A stretch of DNA of 64,000 nt, taken from Candidatus Roizmanbacteria bacterium GW2011_GWC1_37_12 (lineage in GTDB: Bacteria > Patescibacteriota > Microgenomatia > UBA1406 > GWC2-37-13). Of this stretch, positions 59,467 through 64,000 are shown one piece after another. Where the stretch lies: the NCBI GenBank assembly GCA_000991135.1, contig LBST01000002.1, positions 1-64,000 on the forward strand, given 5' to 3'. Position numbers and translations under genes: made by a program. The notes under the pieces are model-generated. The model was not told the origin of the DNA. It was given only the letters and a program-made list of their open reading frames with translations, and made no database searches. Each line of letters starts with the position of its first letter. The first letter of the stretch is position 1.

Positions 59467-60237
59467 TTATTTTTTAGCATTATTCAACTTCTTGTTAATA
59501 AAGGACAAAGTCTCTTGATTGACTAAGGTAAACTTTTCATCTTTTATTTTTATATAGGCTCCGGAATAAGGAGGAAAGAAAAATGCTCTAATTTTTTTGT
59601 TAATGATATTGGTTTTTTTTGTTTTTAAATCAACTTTTTTCATCTTTTCCAGCTGGTCGGAGCTGACATAGATTCCACCTTTGTTTTTAATTGTATTAAT
59701 TTTTGATTCTAGATTCAGCTTTTCTAAAGTATCTTTAAAGAGCAAAAACAACTGTTTTTGGGATTTTTCTTCAAGTGTATAGGCATTTTCATTTTCATCT
59801 ATTGGGAATTCAGTTACTTTTATGATCGGACCGGCATCAAATCTTTCATCTGTTATATAATGGGCGCTGACTCCGTATTTTTTTCTACCGTCTAAAATTG
59901 CCGTATTATAACCAGCTCTTCCTTTATAATCAGGGAGTGGGGCAGGGTGAAAATTGATACAACCGTATCGGGGCAAATCTATTAAAGGTTGTTTTATTCT
60001 TCGCCAATAAAGATACGAAACTACCAAATCAATATTGGCAATCTTTTGGCTTTTCTTGCTTATCAGAGAATAGAGTGTTTTGTCATTCGTCTCAACAGGA
60101 ATTCCATAACAATACCTAAGACTGTCAAGAATAACGTATTTAATTGTGTATCCTTCACATAATAAATATTTTATCGCCTCATAAGCCAAAGGTTTTCTTC
60201 CTAAAAAAACAATATTTTTTATTTTCATATTGCTCAA
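59467..60237 (-). CDS. Formyltransferase-family protein (sugar N-formyltransferase-like)
   Basis: CINFHPAPLPDYKGRAGYNTAILDGRKKYGVSAHYITDERFDAGPIIKV. Confidence 0.88.
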   Translation of the reverse strand: MSNMKIKNIVFLGRKPLAYEAIKYLLCEGYTIKYVILDSLRYCYGIPVETNDKTLYSLISKKSQKIANIDLVVSYLYWRRIKQPLIDLPRYGCINFHPAPLPDYKGRAGYNTAILDGRKKYGVSAHYITDERFDAGPIIKVTEFPIDENENAYTLEEKSQKQLFLLFKDTLEKLNLESKINTIKNKGGIYVSSDQLEKMKKVDLKTKKTNIINKKIRAFFFPPYSGAYIKIKDEKFTLVNQETLSFINKKLNNAKK

Positions 60238-61379
60238 TAACTTATTTGCTTATTCCAAAGTTTTTCATCAAGTCTTATTCTTTCCAAAACATTGGAAATT
60301 CTAAAGCCGGCTTTTCCGTCACCCCAGGGATTTTTTATTTTTTTTATTTTCTCTAAAAATACTTTATTTGACTGACATTTTTCTATTACCTTTATTATTT
60401 CTTTTCTTTTAAAATCAACATCAATAACATTTTCCGCCTTTATTCTTCCTTCCTGTCTTTTGCCCAAATTAACAACTGGTTTATGAAATGATGCTGACTC
60501 AATTACTCCGGCGCTGCTGTTTGTCACCCAAACCAAAGCATGTCTTTCCAGTGAGATAAAAGTTTCTCTATCGACGTTGGGAAAAATTCTAAAAAAAGGG
60601 TTCTTTTTTTCTTTGTCAATAGTTTTTATTATTTCTTTACTTCCTGGATCGGCGTTTGGGTATATGAAAACGACTGGAGTCTTAAAGTATTTAACAGCAG
60701 CTACGGTTTCTTTTATCTGATCACTAACATTTTTTATTTCCTCAAAAACTGGATGCTGCCAAACAAGAAGATATTTATCCGAATTATTCAACCTAAGAAA
60801 TTTCATTAATCTATCTCTGTCCATAGTTTTTTCACTCAAAATGTTATCCAGCCCAGGAGCACCTACATTAAAGATCCTCCAATCTTCCTCTCCCATTCTT
60901 TTTACTCGGTCGGCCGCATCGTCAGTAGCAACAAAATGAAGATGAGATAGTTTTGTTATTGCGTGCCGCGCTACTTCATCGATATGGCGAGTCTTGTCTC
61001 CGCCGTGTATATGGGCAATAGGTATTTTAAAATAAAGAGCAACCATTGCTGTTGCAAGCATTTCTATTCTGTCGCCTAAAACAATGACAATATCAGGTTT
61101 GTTTTTCAAAAAAACTTTGACCAGATTTTCTGTAAAATCCTTCAAAAACAGATTCATGCTGTTTGACCCGCTCTTGTCAAAACTGGCTGATATTGTTTTT
61201 GCGAAAGGGTATTGCTTTTTTATGAGATTTTCGCTTTTTCCATGCTTTTCCATGAGGTGAAGACCGGTATAATATAGTTGAAGATCAAGAAATTTACTTT
61301 TGATAATATGGTCAAGTACAGATGTCATTAAACCAAAATCCATTCGGCCGCCTGATATATAAGCGATCTTCTTTTTCAT
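60234..61379 (-). CDS. UDP-N-acetylglucosamine 2-epimerase, hydrolysing (NeuC/LegG-like)
   Basis: SGGRMDFGLM; VLGDRIEMLATAMVAL; IAHIHGGDKTRHIDEVARHAITKLSHLHF; VTNSSAGVIESA. Confidence 0.93.
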   Translation of the reverse strand: MKKKIAYISGGRMDFGLMTSVLDHIIKSKFLDLQLYYTGLHLMEKHGKSENLIKKQYPFAKTISASFDKSGSNSMNLFLKDFTENLVKVFLKNKPDIVIVLGDRIEMLATAMVALYFKIPIAHIHGGDKTRHIDEVARHAITKLSHLHFVATDDAADRVKRMGEEDWRIFNVGAPGLDNILSEKTMDRDRLMKFLRLNNSDKYLLVWQHPVFEEIKNVSDQIKETVAAVKYFKTPVVFIYPNADPGSKEIIKTIDKEKKNPFFRIFPNVDRETFISLERHALVWVTNSSAGVIESASFHKPVVNLGKRQEGRIKAENVIDVDFKRKEIIKVIEKCQSNKVFLEKIKKIKNPWGDGKAGFRISNVLERIRLDEKLWNKQISY

Positions 61380-61383
61380 AAAT

Positions 61384-62442
61384 TTATTTAAAGTCAGAAT
61401 TAGATATTTGTTGATCCAATTTGACGGATTTTTTCAATACTTTTCCTACGTAATTTTTGAAGTATAAAGTGGGTATTCCATTACCAGGTCTTTTTCCCTC
61501 AATATCTTCAAATGTAATTTTTTTGCCTTTTTTAAAATCTCGGCTATAGACTAGACTCCGTCTTACCATTTTTATATACTGTTTTTCGCTTTTCCTTGGT
61601 CTTTTTATCGGATTACCCATTATTAAAGCTGATTTCCTGATTGCATCAATTCTTGATTTTGCTTCTATCGGATCAGCCGAGGCAACTTGATCCGGTCCAG
61701 GCATTTTCTTATCCAAAGTAATATGAAATTCATATACTGCCATTCCTAGTGCTGAAGCCATGGTTGCCACTTGGTTGCCTTCACTATGATCAGAATAACC
61801 AACCGGTACGTCAAGTTTTTTCATCAAAGTGACCATAGCATTTAAGTCAACCTCGTCCGGTTTACAGGGGTAATTGGTCGTACAGTGCAACACAACAATC
61901 TTATTGTTTCCGTAGGATTTAATAAATTTAACAGCATCAACTACTTCTTTTAAGGTCGCCATTCCTGTAGACAGGATTATCGGCTTTTTTAGTCTTGCCA
62001 ACTTATCGAAAAGAACATAGTTAGTCAAATTTCCAGAATCTATCTTATACAACTCCACCCCTAATGACTCTAGTAAATCTACGCTTTTCTTTCCTCCATG
62101 AGGAGTCGAAAAAAAAATGATTCCTTTTTCTTTACATCTTTTAATAATTGGTCTATAAAATTCTTCTGGAAGCTCCAATTTCTTTAGCATTGCTCTTTGA
62201 CTTTCGGATTTACCCAGGTTCTTTTTCTGATACTCAGCCATTTCTGCCTTTTCAGTTGCTAACTCCTCGGCTCTAAAAGTCTGAAATTTAACAGCGTCGG
62301 CGCCGATTTCGGCCGCCATATCAACTAGTCTTAAAGCAAGATCTAAACGCCCGTTGTGGTTGACTCCGGCTTCAGCAATTACAAAAACTCTACCTCCTTC
62401 TTTGATTAGATGGTTTTTTATCCTAAAGGTTTTTTTTATCAT
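61384..62442 (-). CDS. N-acetylneuraminate/legionaminate synthase family (NeuB/LegI-like)
   Basis: VIAEAGVNHNGRLDLALRLVDMAAEIGADAVKFQTF; LHCTTNYPC; GYSDHSEG; C-terminal SAF domain. Confidence 0.94.
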   Translation of the reverse strand: MIKKTFRIKNHLIKEGGRVFVIAEAGVNHNGRLDLALRLVDMAAEIGADAVKFQTFRAEELATEKAEMAEYQKKNLGKSESQRAMLKKLELPEEFYRPIIKRCKEKGIIFFSTPHGGKKSVDLLESLGVELYKIDSGNLTNYVLFDKLARLKKPIILSTGMATLKEVVDAVKFIKSYGNNKIVVLHCTTNYPCKPDEVDLNAMVTLMKKLDVPVGYSDHSEGNQVATMASALGMAVYEFHITLDKKMPGPDQVASADPIEAKSRIDAIRKSALIMGNPIKRPRKSEKQYIKMVRRSLVYSRDFKKGKKITFEDIEGKRPGNGIPTLYFKNYVGKVLKKSVKLDQQISNSDFK

Positions 62443-62461
62443 AATTGTGATTAATTAATTA

Positions 62462-63346
62462 TTAACTTTTAGTCTTGCTCCTTTCTAAAAATTCGTCTTT
62501 TATAACTGCTTTTTTATCAAGTTCACTTAATCTAGTTTTAAAATACTCATAAAATTTTCTGATCGAATCTTCATAAGAAGTAATTTTGAGGGAGGGGATT
62601 GTTTCCATCAGCTTTTGATTGCTGCCCGTATATTGATAATTTAATTCTCTATTGATTACCGTTACTTTTGACGGTTTTTTGGATATTTTGTTTATTAATT
62701 TAATAATTTGAGTTAGTCTGATTGACTCGGTCGATGAGATATTGAAATCACCGGACACTTTTTGATTTTTCAGGAAAAACTTCATGATTGGAATTAAATC
62801 CTTAATATATAGATAATCAAATATCACGTCCTGTTTAATTTTTATCGGCAGACCCAAAAGATTTTTTGCGATAGAATTGGCAATAAATTTGAATCGGTAA
62901 TCTTCGCCTGGCCCGAAGATGCCGAAAGGAAGCAGGGTAGTGATTTTTTTATTTCCTTTTGATAATTGGCTGCAAATCAATTTACCCAAACCGTAATTAT
63001 CTTGGGGGATAAACTTTCCCAGTTCGTTCTCTTTTACCTTTTTTAAATCCCGGGTTTTTGCATATTCTGCTCCCGAGCCGAAGTTGATAAATTTATCCAG
63101 CAGATCAAGATTATTATAAATCGATATAAACATCCGCAAAATATTTTCAAGAACTTGGTCGCCTCCTTTGACAGCAGTGTGAATAATAACTTTAATTTTA
63201 TTTTTCTTGATGTAATTTCTAAGGGCTACAGAATCCCTAATATCCAATTCACTATGACGAGGAGTAAAAATTTTATAGTCGTTTTTCAGTCCTTCAATCA
63301 AATTGCTTCCGATAAATCCGGTGCCGCCGGTTATTAAAATATTCAT
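62462..63346 (-). CDS. NAD-dependent epimerase/dehydratase (GDP-fucose synthase/RmlD-like)
   Basis: ILITGGTGFIGSNLIEGL; NYGLGKLICSQL; FDYLYIKDLIPIM. Confidence 0.88.
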   Translation of the reverse strand: MNILITGGTGFIGSNLIEGLKNDYKIFTPRHSELDIRDSVALRNYIKKNKIKVIIHTAVKGGDQVLENILRMFISIYNNLDLLDKFINFGSGAEYAKTRDLKKVKENELGKFIPQDNYGLGKLICSQLSKGNKKITTLLPFGIFGPGEDYRFKFIANSIAKNLLGLPIKIKQDVIFDYLYIKDLIPIMKFFLKNQKVSGDFNISSTESIRLTQIIKLINKISKKPSKVTVINRELNYQYTGSNQKLMETIPSLKITSYEDSIRKFYEYFKTRLSELDKKAVIKDEFLERSKTKS

Positions 63347-63347
63347 A

Positions 63348-63995
63348 TTATTTAAAAAAAGTCATGTTTTTTTTTAATTCTTCTCTAGATAATAATGGCC
63401 AGAGATCTTCAAGCGGTCGCGATTTTAACTGACCATCTTTATTACGATAGGTGACGGATTTTGGAATTCTTGGTTGATCAAAGGCAATATTGACTTCATA
63501 CAGTGTCGGTCCTTTAAATTCCAACGCTTCTGAAATTTTCTTTTTTAGTTCTTCATTGTTTTTTATATATCCGTATTTCAGATTGTATCCTTCTGAAATT
63601 TTTTTAAAATTTGGGTTTTGGACTCCTGATGTTTCATCGGCGCCGACCAATCTTCCCTCAAAAAGATTGTTCTGCGTATCTCTTATGGATTTATATCCTT
63701 TATTGCTAAAAACAAAGATCTTAATAGGTAATCGATAGTAATCTATCGTATTTAACTCTTGGATATTAAATTGAATACTTCCGTCACCGGTCACGCAAAC
63801 TGTTCTTGATTTTTTATTTCCGACACAGGCACCGATTGTCAAAGGTAGACACCAACCCATACCGCCGAAGTGTTTGTTGGCAAATGCGCGTTGGCCTTTT
63901 TTTATTTTAAATGCCTGATAAAAAGCAACGACATCCTGGCCGATTCCAGTTGTTAAAACATCAGTTGGATTCGTTATGTCTGATAAAACATCCAT
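63348..63995 (-). CDS. ThDP-dependent acetolactate synthase-like enzyme (C-terminal part; N-terminus beyond window)
   Basis: VTGDGSIQFNIQELNTIDYYRLPIKIFVFSN ThDP motif; C-terminus resembles 51703-53487 product. Confidence 0.85.
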   Translation of the reverse strand: MDVLSDITNPTDVLTTGIGQDVVAFYQAFKIKKGQRAFANKHFGGMGWCLPLTIGACVGNKKSRTVCVTGDGSIQFNIQELNTIDYYRLPIKIFVFSNKGYKSIRDTQNNLFEGRLVGADETSGVQNPNFKKISEGYNLKYGYIKNNEELKKKISEALEFKGPTLYEVNIAFDQPRIPKSVTYRNKDGQLKSRPLEDLWPLLSREELKKNMTFFK

Positions 63996-64000
63996 GAATA

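Noticed and set aside
63348-63995. Truncated pseudogene call for the ThDP enzyme at the window end
   Set aside because: The frame runs to the window boundary; the N-terminal part is most likely beyond position 64000.

Overview
AT-rich, gene-dense 64 kb bacterial chromosome segment. Gene content and compact architecture suggest a Candidate Phyla Radiation/Patescibacteria genome, possibly Microgenomates; this is inference, with no 16S in the window. The first ~28 kb is mostly housekeeping: recR, RNase J, cysS, rpsF-ssb-rpsR, S41 and S1C proteases, hisS, a short prfA-like gene, rpmE, rplJ-rplL, gyrB-ppa-gyrA, folD, miaA, lepA, an NRAMP-like transporter, and one tRNA-Pro(CGG). From ~27.4 kb to the end is a cell-surface glycan locus: Wzm/Wzt-type ABC exporter, split transketolase, many glycosyltransferases, five large paralogous membrane proteins, an E1-type 3,6-dideoxyhexose dehydratase, ThDP enzymes, a nonulosonate-type operon containing a formyltransferase, and an embedded aspartate kinase/ASD/homoserine dehydrogenase trio. 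Main observations: (1) a four-segment transcription attenuator with a His-His leader peptide in front of hisS; (2) a perfect 26-bp trp-operator-like palindrome abutting a TrpR-like gene; (3) palindromic and low-complexity elements inserted in frame in conserved genes; (4) -10 hexamers 5-9 nt before many start codons, suggesting widespread leaderless transcription; (5) predicted unusual sugar pathways (3,6-dideoxyhexose, possibly branched; N-formylated nonulosonate) with an apparently ACT-less homoserine module. No CRISPR array or intact mobile element was seen. All functional calls are by reading sequence motifs; no database search was run.
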